From: Infirmifilum lucidum
GTDB lineage: Archaea > Thermoproteota > Thermoprotei > Thermofilales > Thermofilaceae
DNA: 64,000 nucleotides
NCBI RefSeq assembly: GCF_014876775.1
Contig: NZ_CP062310.1
Coordinates: 1,465,699 to 1,529,698, forward strand
Reading direction: 5' to 3'
The notes beneath the pieces are model-generated. The model saw only the letters and a program-made list of their open reading frames with translations, was not told the origin of the DNA and did not search any database. Of the stretch, positions 44,935-53,598 are shown piece after piece. Each line of letters opens with the position of its first letter. Within the stretch, counting starts at the first letter, position 1. The translations under genes were made by a program, and so were the position numbers.

Positions 44935-46476
44935 CTAGGCCGTTTTCCTCGAACTCTTCACTGCCGAGTAGTAGCCTATGGCGTAGAACGCCGAAGCCAC
45001 GGCCACTAGGGCTAGCGCGTCTAGGGGCGTTGCGAGGATCCCGAGGGGCTCTATGGGCAGGAAGTTGTTGTACGTGAATGTCTTGTCCCCCAGTAGCGAG
45101 AAGAGAGGCACCAAGGCTATGTACGCTGGGAGCCACAGCGCCTCTCTAGCCCGGCCCTCCGGCTTCGAGTAGGCCAGGTACACTGGTACTCCCAGGAGCA
45201 TCAACAGTGACCCCGTGAGCGTCCACGGCCAGCAAGCCCAGTACATGTACAGGGTTGCGAACACGAAGCCCACCCACCCTAGGAGTAGGGGGGCTGGCGC
45301 GGCGAAGGGCCTGTTCCTGTCCAGCATGGTCTTCCGCGAGACGGGCAGGGACAGCGAGCCCGTGGCGTAAGCGAGGAAGGAGGCCATCATTGAGAGGAGG
45401 ACGACGTTCGGGAAGGATGGGACGGCGAGCATCACCAGCCCAGTCAGCGCGGACGAGAAGACGATGGCGTTGGCGGGCGTCCCGTACTTCCCGTGGATCT
45501 CGGCGAGCCTGCCCCAGAGCCTGGACTCCCGGGCGAGCGCGAAGGCGACCCTGCCCTGGAGCAGAACCCAGGCCGAGAAACACCCAAGCGTGCTGAGAGA
45601 GGCCCCGATGAACGCTAGGTGCGCTACGGGCTCGAGGCCCAGAGCCCCGGCCAAGTCTGCCAGCGGTGACGAGAGGTTCGCCAGAGACCCCCAGTCCCCC
45701 TCTTTGAGGCCGAGGCGCGCCCAGTCTATGCTACCTACAAACGACGTGAAGACGAGCACGTAGACGAGCGTCACGAGGAGCACTGTCAAGAGTAGGCCCC
45801 TTAGGATGTTTCTGTCAGGGTCTCTAACTTCCTCCCCCACGAGGGTCACAGACTCTACGCCAGCGTACATCCAGAACCCGAAGGCTATGGCCAGCGCCAC
45901 CCCCTGGAGGCCGAAGGGGGCTACCGGCGTGAAGTTCTGGGGCTTGAAGGAGGAGAGGAGGGCTAGGGCGACTGCGGCCAGGGCGAGGATCTTAGCCACT
46001 GTCAGGGCGAGGCTCACGCCCGCGCCAACCCTAACCCCCCTAACGTTAGCGTACGTGACGACGGCCAGTATGGCCAGGGCTACCGCCACGCCGTGCGGCG
46101 TCAGCGTGAGCCCTGATGCGAGCCAGGGGATGTAGAACGACAAGTAGAGCACGAAGGCGTAGACTATAGCCGCTGTGCCCACGACGCACGAGATGTAGTA
46201 GCCCCACCCGGTGATAAAGCCCGCAAAGTCCCCCAGAACCTCCCGCGGGAAATAATATATCCCTCCAGCTCTCGGGAGCATTGAGCCGAGCTCGGCATAA
46301 ATTAGGCCCAGGACGAGGGTGAGGAAGCCCATGAGCAGCACTGCCAGCACCGCTGAAGGCCCGGCGACAGACGCTAGTAGGCCCGGCGTCGAGAAGATCC
46401 CGGAGCCTATAATGCTCCCCATGCTGACCCCCGAGAGTAGCAGTAGGCCCAGTACCCGTCTAAGCTGGTTGCTCAT
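44935..46476 (-). CDS. APC-superfamily amino acid transporter
   Basis: A 513-residue membrane protein with about twelve hydrophobic segments. GSIIGSGIFSTPGLL in helix 1 is the substrate-binding signature of APC transporters and GVESVTLVGEEVRDPDRNI lies in the middle. ATG 46476 is preferred, with GGGAG about 7 bases upstream; earlier in-frame codons to 46587 lack hydrophobicity. It is convergent with the aminotransferase gene. An amino acid is likely the substrate, though the exact one is not predictable. Confidence 0.92.
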   Translation of the reverse strand: MSNQLRRVLGLLLLSGVSMGSIIGSGIFSTPGLLASVAGPSAVLAVLLMGFLTLVLGLIYAELGSMLPRAGGIYYFPREVLGDFAGFITGWGYYISCVVGTAAIVYAFVLYLSFYIPWLASGLTLTPHGVAVALAILAVVTYANVRGVRVGAGVSLALTVAKILALAAVALALLSSFKPQNFTPVAPFGLQGVALAIAFGFWMYAGVESVTLVGEEVRDPDRNILRGLLLTVLLVTLVYVLVFTSFVGSIDWARLGLKEGDWGSLANLSSPLADLAGALGLEPVAHLAFIGASLSTLGCFSAWVLLQGRVAFALARESRLWGRLAEIHGKYGTPANAIVFSSALTGLVMLAVPSFPNVVLLSMMASFLAYATGSLSLPVSRKTMLDRNRPFAAPAPLLLGWVGFVFATLYMYWACWPWTLTGSLLMLLGVPVYLAYSKPEGRAREALWLPAYIALVPLFSLLGDKTFTYNNFLPIEPLGILATPLDALALVAVASAFYAIGYYSAVKSSRKTA

Positions 46477-46715
46477 CGGAGAGCTCCCGTAAGCCCGCGT
46501 CTTTTCAAGTTTTCTACTCCATGCCCAGAAGTAATTGGCCCGGGAATAGGCCACAGAGGGCAAACGCCCCCTAGACATGCACACCAAGCATGCTAAATGC
46601 GCTCCTGGTTACAGCCTTTCCCCCACCTCGCCTGGGGCTTGTATACTTATACCTAAGTTTAGCTGTAGCTAAGCCTACATTTAAAAATAAATACGCAGTT
46701 CGATATAAGGCATGT

Positions 46716-47243
46716 ATGGGCGTCCCGCTGAAGTCCCCAGCGTTCAGGCTGTCGCTCGCCACGACAATGGGAGTCTCGGCGTTTCTCTCAAAGGTTCTGC
46801 TGCCAACGCCCTATGACAAGCTCGCAATCGTCCTCCACGCGTACCTGCTGGCGCTGAGCTCGTTCATACTCGGGGGCCTGGGAGCCACCTATACTGGGCT
46901 AATCATAGGCATCCTCGTGTCTTGGTGGAGGTCGGCATTCTTCCCGTTGAGCCTCGCGATGGACGTCTTCTACGGGCTTACAGTAGACCTGTTCCTCAAG
47001 GCGCTGAGGGCTAGGGAGAGGGGAGCGGCTAGGCAGGCGGCGCTAGCTGTAGCCGCTGGCTCGGCTGTGACAGGACTGCTCTCGATGACCGTAGCCGTGG
47101 CCGCCGGCTTCATGAGGATGAACCCAGTCCTCTACGCCCTGATTCCAGCCGCTGGCTCGGCTGAAGGGGCTGTTGCAGGCTACCTGGCGTCAGTAACCTG
47201 GGACAAGTACCTGTCGAGGAGCCTGCGGTCATACGGCGGGTGA
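46716..47243 (+). CDS. Membrane protein, ECF S-component-like
   Basis: A 175-residue membrane protein with five to six hydrophobic helices. Text such as HAYLLALSSFILGGLGATYTG and FFPLSLAMDVFYGLTVDLFL resembles S components or related small vitamin transporters of archaea. ATG 46716 is chosen: a TTTAAAAATAAATAC promoter lies about 25-30 bases upstream, and the more 5' in-frame sequence is not protein-like. It is divergent from the APC transporter. Substrate unknown. Confidence 0.72.
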   Translation: MGVPLKSPAFRLSLATTMGVSAFLSKVLLPTPYDKLAIVLHAYLLALSSFILGGLGATYTGLIIGILVSWWRSAFFPLSLAMDVFYGLTVDLFLKALRARERGAARQAALAVAAGSAVTGLLSMTVAVAAGFMRMNPVLYALIPAAGSAEGAVAGYLASVTWDKYLSRSLRSYGG

Positions 47244-47320
47244 GGGCAGCGGCAGGCCTGGAGGCTGTCCCCGACTGCGGAGAGTAAAAAAATATTATTT
47301 TCCGGTGCGTACTGCCTGCG

Positions 47321-48847
47321 ATGAGTAAAAGGGTCAGCGGGAAGACGTTGGGCCTCGCTCTAGGGCCTCTGTTCCTGGTAGCCCTGCTCCTGTCTCCGCC
47401 CCTGCCGGGAGCGCTGGAGGCCGCTCAGAGAGCCAGGCTGCCGTCCTACACTCATGTCCACTTCTCGCTCGGAGTTCTACTGTGGACTGCGACTTGGTGG
47501 GTCAGCGAGTGTGTGCCTCTGGGGCTGGCGGGGCTAGTGCCCGTCATTGCTTTCTCCATGGCCGGCATACTGGCGTGGAAGGAGGCTCTAGTCTCATTCA
47601 TGGATCCCACGATATGGATCTTCATGGGCGGTTTCACTATCGCCCAGGCCTTTAAAGTGTGGGGGCTCGACAGGCGCATTGCTGTTAGAGTGGGATCTCT
47701 GTACAGGGGCAGTAGGCCAGAGCTCCTCGCCTTCTTCGCCGCAGCACTGCCGACATTCATCCTCACGATAAGCGGGTCCATAACAGCCGCGACGTCCATA
47801 GTCTTCCCGATAGTCCTCGCGCTCCTACGCTCGATGGGCTTCAAGCCCGGGAGCAGGTACGCTGAGGCGACAATGCTCGCCCTCGGGCAGGCCGCCACAG
47901 CCGGGGCAATGCTCTTCCTAGTCAGCACCCCACCGAACCTGATAGCGAAGAAAGTCATCGAGGACGCAGTCCCGGGCTTCAACCTCACCTTCATAGACTG
48001 GCTAGTAGTCGGCACCCCCCACGCGCTCATAGGGCTCGTGCTGACGTGGGCCGTAGTCTTCGCCCTGGTGAAGCCGGAGGTCGTGGGCACCTCGGAGGCC
48101 CGCAGGCAACTGCTACGGGAGGCGGAGAGCCTCCCGTCAATGAGCAGGGGCGAGAAGATGGTTCTGGCAGTCTTCGCCATGACTCTCATACTGTGGATAG
48201 CGCCCGGGCTCGCGGCGATACTCGCCGCCGGAAACCCCCAGCTCGAGCCCCTCGCCGCCAACATGCGTAAACTGCTCCCCGAAGCCGCGCCCGCAGTACT
48301 GGCCATCCTGCTGCTCGGCCTCTTAAGGGCCTCCGGCAGGCCCCTGCTGACTTGGAAGGACATAGAAGAGGGGATTGACTGGAACGTCGTCTTCCTGTTC
48401 GGAGGCGGGATCGCGCTCAGCAAGGGCCTCGAGAAGGGGGGCTTCGCCCACTGGGTGTCGCAGGTGGCCTCGGCCGCCCTGGGGGCAAAGCCTACAGAGT
48501 GGCAGCTAATAGCGGTAAGCGCCCTTATGGGCTTCGCGATAACCTATCCGGCCTCCAACACTGCGTCCGCTCTGATCTCCGCGCCGATCGCAGCCACGAT
48601 AGCCAGAGCACTCGGGTACAACCCTGTCCCTGCCGTCATAGCCACGGCACTGGCCTGCTCTATCTCGAGCGCTCTGCCGAGCACCACGCCGCCCATGGCC
48701 ATGATATACGGGAGCGGGATGGTCTCCATGAAGAACATGTTCAAAGTAGGGATGGTCGCGGACACGCTGAGGCTAGTCCTCCTAATACTCCTAACACCAT
48801 ACCTCGCGAACACGCTCCTGGCAATCAAGGGCTACAAGGCCCCGTGA
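47321..48847 (+). CDS. DASS-family (SLC13) anion transporter
   Basis: A 508-residue membrane protein of the divalent anion:sodium symporter family. TPPNLIAKKVI (first substrate motif) and YPASNTASALISAPI (second motif) mark the two inverted halves with the S-N-T signature. Members import dicarboxylates, sulfate or phosphate with Na+. A TAAAAAAATATTATT promoter lies just upstream. It is expressed alone; neighbours do not clarify the substrate. Confidence 0.93.
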   Translation: MSKRVSGKTLGLALGPLFLVALLLSPPLPGALEAAQRARLPSYTHVHFSLGVLLWTATWWVSECVPLGLAGLVPVIAFSMAGILAWKEALVSFMDPTIWIFMGGFTIAQAFKVWGLDRRIAVRVGSLYRGSRPELLAFFAAALPTFILTISGSITAATSIVFPIVLALLRSMGFKPGSRYAEATMLALGQAATAGAMLFLVSTPPNLIAKKVIEDAVPGFNLTFIDWLVVGTPHALIGLVLTWAVVFALVKPEVVGTSEARRQLLREAESLPSMSRGEKMVLAVFAMTLILWIAPGLAAILAAGNPQLEPLAANMRKLLPEAAPAVLAILLLGLLRASGRPLLTWKDIEEGIDWNVVFLFGGGIALSKGLEKGGFAHWVSQVASAALGAKPTEWQLIAVSALMGFAITYPASNTASALISAPIAATIARALGYNPVPAVIATALACSISSALPSTTPPMAMIYGSGMVSMKNMFKVGMVADTLRLVLLILLTPYLANTLLAIKGYKAP

Positions 48848-48926
48848 GCGCGGGGCCCAGGGCGGGAGTTGCAGGCAAAGGCGAAAAAAGTTATACTAGC
48901 CCAGCGCCATATTACACGATGTAGCC

Positions 48927-49178
48927 TTGAGCGTTAGGGAGTACGTGCTCGAAGTTGACGTCGCCCAGGCCATCGCGGACGCTGTATCTGAAGAGCTCTC
49001 GAAGAGGCTCGGGAAGCGCGTACTCCTAGTCGAGCCCAGACTCGAGGGGTTCAGGCGGAGACTTTCCTTCAATGTAGTCGACGAGAACGACACGGTAGTG
49101 GGGACAGCGAGAGTAGAAGTCAAGGGTAGCAGGGCTAAAGCGGCTCTAAGGCTCTCAGCCCCCTCTACCACGTCTTGA
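48927..49178 (+). CDS. Small protein of unknown function
   Basis: An 83-residue soluble protein starting with TTG 48927 and containing a helix (DVAQAIADAVSEELSKRLGK) followed by strand-rich text (RRLSFNVVDENDTVVGTARV). No family recognised. A TTATACTAG element is located about 37 bases upstream. The gene follows the DASS transporter by 80 bases on the same strand. Coding status is plausible rather than certain. Confidence 0.55.
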   Translation: MSVREYVLEVDVAQAIADAVSEELSKRLGKRVLLVEPRLEGFRRRLSFNVVDENDTVVGTARVEVKGSRAKAALRLSAPSTTS

Positions 49179-49476
49179 CCGCGGTGTTCACCTCTCGCCG
49201 GGAACTCACGGCCCGTAACCGCACCATTCCGCACTGGACACTGTCCCAAGCTCGCCTGTAAGGAGTCGCTCATCAAGGCCCCACCTCGGCGCTCGAGACC
49301 AGCGAGCCGCGGGCGGCGCGTCTGCGGACTGTAGCAGTGCGCTGCGCAGCGCGGGCCTCGAGAGCCCAGAACAGGGTAGCAGCCCGCCCGCGCCTGAGGG
49401 CCTCGGGGGAGGGGAGAAAAATGCCGGGCGCGCCCCGCACGCCAGTAGCCATGGCCTGTGCGTGTTTTCCGGGGGC
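49179..49476. other. About 300 bases without a gene, GC-rich, structured
   Basis: No reading frame in either strand is convincing. The part from about 49310 to 49440 is rich in G and C and contains self-complementary stretches such as GCGCGGGC near 49350 pairing with GCCCGCCCGCGC near 49382. The AGCAGCC-containing strand recalls the loop of SRP RNA, but the tetraloop is not of GNAR type, so I do not call an RNA gene. Confidence 0.4.
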
Positions 49477-50091
49477 CTAACCCCGGGCTCCGGGCCCAGA
49501 GACCGCTTTCCTACTGGCCGAGACTATCCGGAACTCCACGCACTTGAAGGCCACGTCTAGGCCGCACGATCTGTTGCACTTGAACTCCCTCCACTCCAGC
49601 CCCACGTAAGTGTTCCTGTACCTGAACCAGTACGCGCCCCAGCCGCTACCCTCGGCCGCGACGTCGGTGTTCAGCCCCCACGCCTTCATGAGGGCGAAGG
49701 CCCAGTAGTCGCCCGCGAACCACGGCCCGTCCAGGCAGGCCTTCCAGGTGGAGTAGTTCAGGAAGCTCCTCCACTTCTTGAGGCCTACAAAGCTCAGCAC
49801 AGCCTCTACCGCGCCATTCCCCGGGAGGAAGTAGGGGGCCAAGACGGCTAGCCTCCCGCCGGCCAGGGGGTAGGCCCACCTGAAGCCGCTCATGTAGGCC
49901 TCTAGGTAGCGCTCGAGCACCTCGAGCTGCCTGTCCGAGAGCTTGAGCTCCAGCAGGTCTACGTAGGGCCTCCTGCGGCGCAGCATCCAGAGGTAAACCC
50001 TGCGGAGCAGCGCGGCGTGCCTCCTGGGCACCCGGATCCTTCCGGGCTCCGTGGCCGACCGCCAGATCGAGGGGAAACCCCAGGGCTCCAC
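49477..50091 (-). CDS. Protein of unknown function, aromatic-rich
   Basis: A 204-residue protein with many Trp, Tyr and Phe and a helix-rich N-terminal half (VPRRHAALLRRVYLWMLRR). Three cysteines in the C-terminal part (KCNRSCGLDVAFKC) may bind metal. No family recognised. GTG 50091 is preferred to ATG 50115: a TTTAAA box at 50115-50120 is then about 26 bases upstream, giving a leaderless start. It stands downstream of the ATPase gene on the same strand, about 90 bases apart. Confidence 0.68.
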   Translation of the reverse strand: MEPWGFPSIWRSATEPGRIRVPRRHAALLRRVYLWMLRRRRPYVDLLELKLSDRQLEVLERYLEAYMSGFRWAYPLAGGRLAVLAPYFLPGNGAVEAVLSFVGLKKWRSFLNYSTWKACLDGPWFAGDYWAFALMKAWGLNTDVAAEGSGWGAYWFRYRNTYVGLEWREFKCNRSCGLDVAFKCVEFRIVSASRKAVSGPGARG

Positions 50092-50177
50092 GCCAGGAAG
50101 ATTCCTGCAGGGCATTTAAACCTACGTTTTACAGCGGCTGAATCGGTGCGCAACGCGGGCGCGTGGGGCTGGACAGT

Positions 50178-51410
50178 CTACCTGTGCTGGCCCGTGTGCC
50201 ACCCGCCCTCCGGGCCGGTGCGCGCCCTCTCCTTGGCCATTTGGACGAGATCCTCCACGCTCCAGACCTCGAGCCCGCTACTGGTAGCGTGCACGGCCTC
50301 CGGGACTACGAGTATCCTCCTGGGGGCGTGTAGCCTGCCCAGCCTTTCCTCAGCCCTCCTGACCTCTGAAGGCGTTAGGCTGCGCCTCCACTTGACCTCT
50401 GCGGCGATCTCGATCCTCTTGAACGAGACCAGGGCCACGTCTACCTCGGGCTCCAGCACTTTGACGGGCTTCAGCCCGAAGTACTCGGCCATAAACCTCT
50501 CGACGAACCTCTCGACGAGCAGCGGCATCCTCTCCATCACGACCCTCTCCACGAAGCCCCACGGCGCCGGGTAGTCCCTCAAGCCGTACCTCGCGTCCAG
50601 GTAGTACGCGATGTCGGTCAGCGGGGACGCGTGCCTGTAGAAGCTACCCCTCTCCCGGCCCCATATCTCGACCCTCTCCAGGAGGCCCATCTTGACCATT
50701 GCGTCGACGTACTTCGTTATGTGGGAGGTCGAGGCCTTCTCTATGAGCCCCTTGCCGTGCAGGTACGAGGCTATCTCGGAGAGCCTAGTGGCGCCCCCAG
50801 CCACGGCCTCCAGTATGGCGTCGAACCGCCTGCTGTACGAGGCGTCCTCCTCGTCCAGGATCTCGCCCACAAGCGACCTCGCGAAGGCGGAGCCCGACAC
50901 CACGCACTCCTCCAGGCTCCTGCCCACGAGGACTGGCTCTTGCCAGAACACGAGCCTCTCCACGAGCTCCCTGCCCCCGAGGCCCCAGTCGGCGGCGAGC
51001 AGCTCGAGAGGCGAGAGCAGGTCGACCCTGCGCAGCGAGAAGAGGCCCTTAAGGGGGGCCTCGGGGCCCCCGACGAACCTCTTGTAGAAGTGGAGCGTGG
51101 AGGTTATGAGGACTACGTCCCCGCCGCACGAGCCCGCCTGCACCGCATCGAAGAACCTCGCGTCAGCCCTGTGGAACTCGTCCACGACGACGCGGTTCCC
51201 GCACATCCTCAGGAACGCGCCCAGGCTGAACTCCTCGCCCGTCTCGGGGTCCATGAACAGCCCGCCCCTCCTCACGATGAAGTACTTATAGTCCGGCAGG
51301 ACGAGCCTCGCGTAGAAAGTCTTCCCGGTCTTCCTCCTACCGTACAGCAGCCTGCGCCCCCCGCTACGCAGGAACGCCTCGAGCGAGGGCCTCCTGACAA
51401 TAATACCCAT
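50178..51410 (-). CDS. Archaeal ATPase with DUF234-type nuclease-like C-terminal domain
   Basis: A 410-residue STAND/MoxR-like archaeal ATPase. Walker A is GRRKTGKT at about residues 24-31 and Walker B is RVVVDEFHR at about 72-80. A winged-helix part (SEIASYLHGKGLIEKASTSH) follows near 210-235 and the C-terminal 120 residues contain VDVALVSFKRIEIAAEVKW, the PD-(D/E)xK-like pattern of the DUF234 domain. Such proteins are frequent, lineage-expanded and often mobile in archaea, with unknown role. A 49-bp palindrome covers the start codon and the predicted transcription start. Confidence 0.87.
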   Translation of the reverse strand: MGIIVRRPSLEAFLRSGGRRLLYGRRKTGKTFYARLVLPDYKYFIVRRGGLFMDPETGEEFSLGAFLRMCGNRVVVDEFHRADARFFDAVQAGSCGGDVVLITSTLHFYKRFVGGPEAPLKGLFSLRRVDLLSPLELLAADWGLGGRELVERLVFWQEPVLVGRSLEECVVSGSAFARSLVGEILDEEDASYSRRFDAILEAVAGGATRLSEIASYLHGKGLIEKASTSHITKYVDAMVKMGLLERVEIWGRERGSFYRHASPLTDIAYYLDARYGLRDYPAPWGFVERVVMERMPLLVERFVERFMAEYFGLKPVKVLEPEVDVALVSFKRIEIAAEVKWRRSLTPSEVRRAEERLGRLHAPRRILVVPEAVHATSSGLEVWSVEDLVQMAKERARTGPEGGWHTGQHR

Positions 51411-51447
51411 AGTATGATACCAATAGTATCATACCATGGGTATTATT
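51399..51447. promoter_or_regulatory. 49-bp nearly perfect palindrome over ATPase start, likely operator
   Basis: Outer arms AATAATACCCAT (51399-51410) and ATGGGTATTATT (51436-51447) are exact reverse complements, as are inner arms GTATGATAC (51412-51420) and GTATCATAC (51426-51434). Both pairs share one axis at 51423. The left arm holds the minus-strand start codon of the ATPase; the minus-strand TATA GTTTAAATAATA lies at the right end, so the axis falls about where transcription should begin. An autorepressor or silencing site is likely. Confidence 0.8.
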
Positions 51448-51530
51448 TAAACGTATTGGCTGCCTGCTGGAAAGCCGCGCCAACTGGGCGAGTACCCCGC
51501 GCGCCTTGGACAGGGGTGCAGCTCCTGGGC

Positions 51531-52220
51531 TCAGGTGCCCGGGGCGCTCGCGGAAGCTTTCCCGGCGCCTTGTCTGGAGCCGCATAGAAGCCCTACTGGG
51601 CACTTCCGGCAGCGGGGCGACCTGGCGGTGCAGACCTTCCTCGCGAGGTCGAGGAGGCCGAGGTTGAAGGCGAGCGCCCTCCCGGGATCCCGGGGCACGA
51701 GCCTCTCGGCGAAGGCCAGGAACTCCGGGTCGCGGTAGGGCCTCGCCCCGGAGGGCTTCACGCCGAAGACTCTCCCGAGGACTCTCACAGCGTTCCCGTC
51801 GAGCAGGGGGACAGGCTCCCCGCACGCCACGAGGAGGACGACGGAGGCCACGTAGTCCCCCACGCCAGGCAGCCCCTCGAGCCCCTCCCTGTTGCATGGC
51901 ACGCTACCCCCGTACTCCGCTACCACGCGCTCGGCCAGCATCTTCAGGAGCCTGGCCCTCCTGTGCTCCATGCCGAGGGGCCTCAGGAGCCCCTCGAGCT
52001 CTCCCTCGCTAGCGCGGAGGAGGCTCCGGGGGTCGGGGAACCTCGAGGCGATCTCGCCGTAGACCTTGAGGACCTGCCTCGCAGTCGTCCTCACGAGGAG
52101 GAGCGCGGCTAGCAGGACTTGCCACGCGTCGCGGGAGCCCCTCCAGGGGAGCCACGAGTCCCCGTGCCCGGCGTACCACCCGATCACGGCCTCGACGAAC
52201 TCCTCCTCCTTGCCCGCCAC
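51531..52220 (-). CDS. HhH-GPD DNA glycosylase, likely T:G mismatch (MIG) type
   Basis: A 229-residue base-excision repair enzyme of the endonuclease III/MutY superfamily. The helix-hairpin-helix motif LEGLPGVGDYVASVVLL and the catalytic Asp in PLLDGNAVRVLG are present, as is the 4Fe-4S loop CTARSPRCRKCPVGLLC (C-x6-C-x2-C-x5-C). At the position where endonuclease III has its catalytic Lys (GVGRKT), this protein has Tyr (GVGDYV), as in thymine-DNA glycosylases such as MIG. It probably removes T or U opposite G made by deamination at high temperature. Confidence 0.85.
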   Translation of the reverse strand: MAGKEEEFVEAVIGWYAGHGDSWLPWRGSRDAWQVLLAALLLVRTTARQVLKVYGEIASRFPDPRSLLRASEGELEGLLRPLGMEHRRARLLKMLAERVVAEYGGSVPCNREGLEGLPGVGDYVASVVLLVACGEPVPLLDGNAVRVLGRVFGVKPSGARPYRDPEFLAFAERLVPRDPGRALAFNLGLLDLARKVCTARSPRCRKCPVGLLCGSRQGAGKASASAPGT

Positions 52221-52271
52221 GGCTACAGCGAGGCGCGCCGGCCAGTTATAAGCCTTACCCCGGGGCCACGC

Positions 52272-53411
52272 CTACTCCGGTAGCCCAGCCGGATCCCCGC
52301 AGAGCTCGTAGGTCTTGACCTTCCTGCCCGCGCCCCTGACCACGTACTTGGCGCAGACAAGCCCCCGCCCCTCGAGGGTCTTCAGCGCCTTGTACACGCC
52401 CCTCATGCTGTACCCGTCCAGGAGCCTCCACAGCTCGTAGGCCGTGAGGCCCCCGCGCCTCCCGAGCAGCTCGAGTATCTCCGAGCCCAGCCTGCCCACG
52501 CCCCTACGCCGCCCCGCACGCCTCTCCCCGATCGTTATGACCGCGACGCTCCTACCCAGGCCCTTCGCGACGGCGTAGGCGGCAGCCGATATGGCCTTCG
52601 TCCGGATGCCCAGGTTGTCCAGCCTGAAGAGCGACTTCACGACCTCAGCCGGCTCCACAGCCTCGACCCTAACTAGCCCCCTGCAGTGGTCGAGCAGCCA
52701 TGGCCTGCTCTGGCCCTCCACGAGGGCCCCGACCACAGTGTAGCCGGGGTCAACGCCGAACTCCGCCAGCTCTCTCAGGGCCTTGCACAGGGAGAAGGCG
52801 AGCACCCCCCTCTCGACCGGCACGACGACGTACTCGGCTTTAACCCCTCTCTCGTATATCTCGAGCAGTATGGTCTTCAGCCCCTCGAAGGTGAGCGGGT
52901 TAGCGTAGGGCACGTCTGGCCCGGCAGCCCCGCCGAACTCCACGCCGACGCCTAGCCTGTGGATCTTCACGAGCTCCTCCGCGTCAGCCCCCAGAGCGTC
53001 GCTAACCACGACGCTGACTTCAGCGAGCCCCCTGGCATAGTACGACACCGAGTACGCGTAGTCCTCGACGTACTCAACCCTAACACGCCCGCCCCACCCA
53101 GAAGACGCCAAGTAGCTCGCGAGGAGGCTGGCAGCCCTATCGGAGTAGGCGCCCGTCGGGTTCTTCCTCTCGTTCTTGACCACCACCCCGTCCACGACCC
53201 TCAGGGGGGTTAAACCCTCCCCCATGGAGACCACCCTGGAGAAGCTGGGCAGAAGCCCCCTGTACCTCCACAGGCTCGCCTCCCCTCTCTCCACCCTCAG
53301 GGACGGCTCGCCGTACTCCAGCACGGTCACGCCACCGCAGGCCGCACACCTGAGGTGGATCCCCTCCCCTCTCCAGCCGCACTCCAGGCACCTAGAAGCG
53401 ACAGCGCCCAA
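52272..53411 (-). CDS. Threonine-synthase-like pseudoenzyme fused to a winged helix
   Basis: A 379-residue protein. The N-terminal zinc-ribbon-like CLECGWRGEGIHLRCAACGG and the threonine-synthase strings MGEGLTPLRVVDGV and KNPTGAY (about residue 85) match the PLP family, but the cofactor lysine is missing: the usual NPTGSFKDR is here NPTGAYSDR, with Ser (codon TCC) at the Lys position. From about 310 to 370 a winged helix follows (AYELWRLLDGYSMRGVYKA). It is therefore likely a regulatory protein that binds an amino acid or related ligand, not an active threonine synthase. TTG 53411 is the start. Confidence 0.8.
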   Translation of the reverse strand: MGAVASRCLECGWRGEGIHLRCAACGGVTVLEYGEPSLRVERGEASLWRYRGLLPSFSRVVSMGEGLTPLRVVDGVVVKNERKNPTGAYSDRAASLLASYLASSGWGGRVRVEYVEDYAYSVSYYARGLAEVSVVVSDALGADAEELVKIHRLGVGVEFGGAAGPDVPYANPLTFEGLKTILLEIYERGVKAEYVVVPVERGVLAFSLCKALRELAEFGVDPGYTVVGALVEGQSRPWLLDHCRGLVRVEAVEPAEVVKSLFRLDNLGIRTKAISAAAYAVAKGLGRSVAVITIGERRAGRRRGVGRLGSEILELLGRRGGLTAYELWRLLDGYSMRGVYKALKTLEGRGLVCAKYVVRGAGRKVKTYELCGDPAGLPE

Positions 53412-53598
53412 GGCCCACCCCCCATACCGGGAAGCCTGACATGCTACATGTCGCTACTGCTCCAGCGGGCCCCCACCCTGTCCGGGGCTGTCTGCGTGCC
53501 TCCAGAGACCCCTCTTGGAGCTGAGCACGCCATCCCGGGCTCGTCCATCCCCCGCCTCGCCGTCGACCTTTCTATTGTCTCTTGGCTTCTGGGCGGGG

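Noticed and set aside
49310-49440. Possible SRP or RNase P RNA
   Set aside because: An AGCAGCC stretch and GC-rich stems are present but the GNAR tetraloop and the full set of conserved motifs are not.
52272-53411. Active threonine synthase
   Set aside because: The PLP-binding lysine is replaced by Ser and a winged helix is attached, so the enzyme name would mislead.
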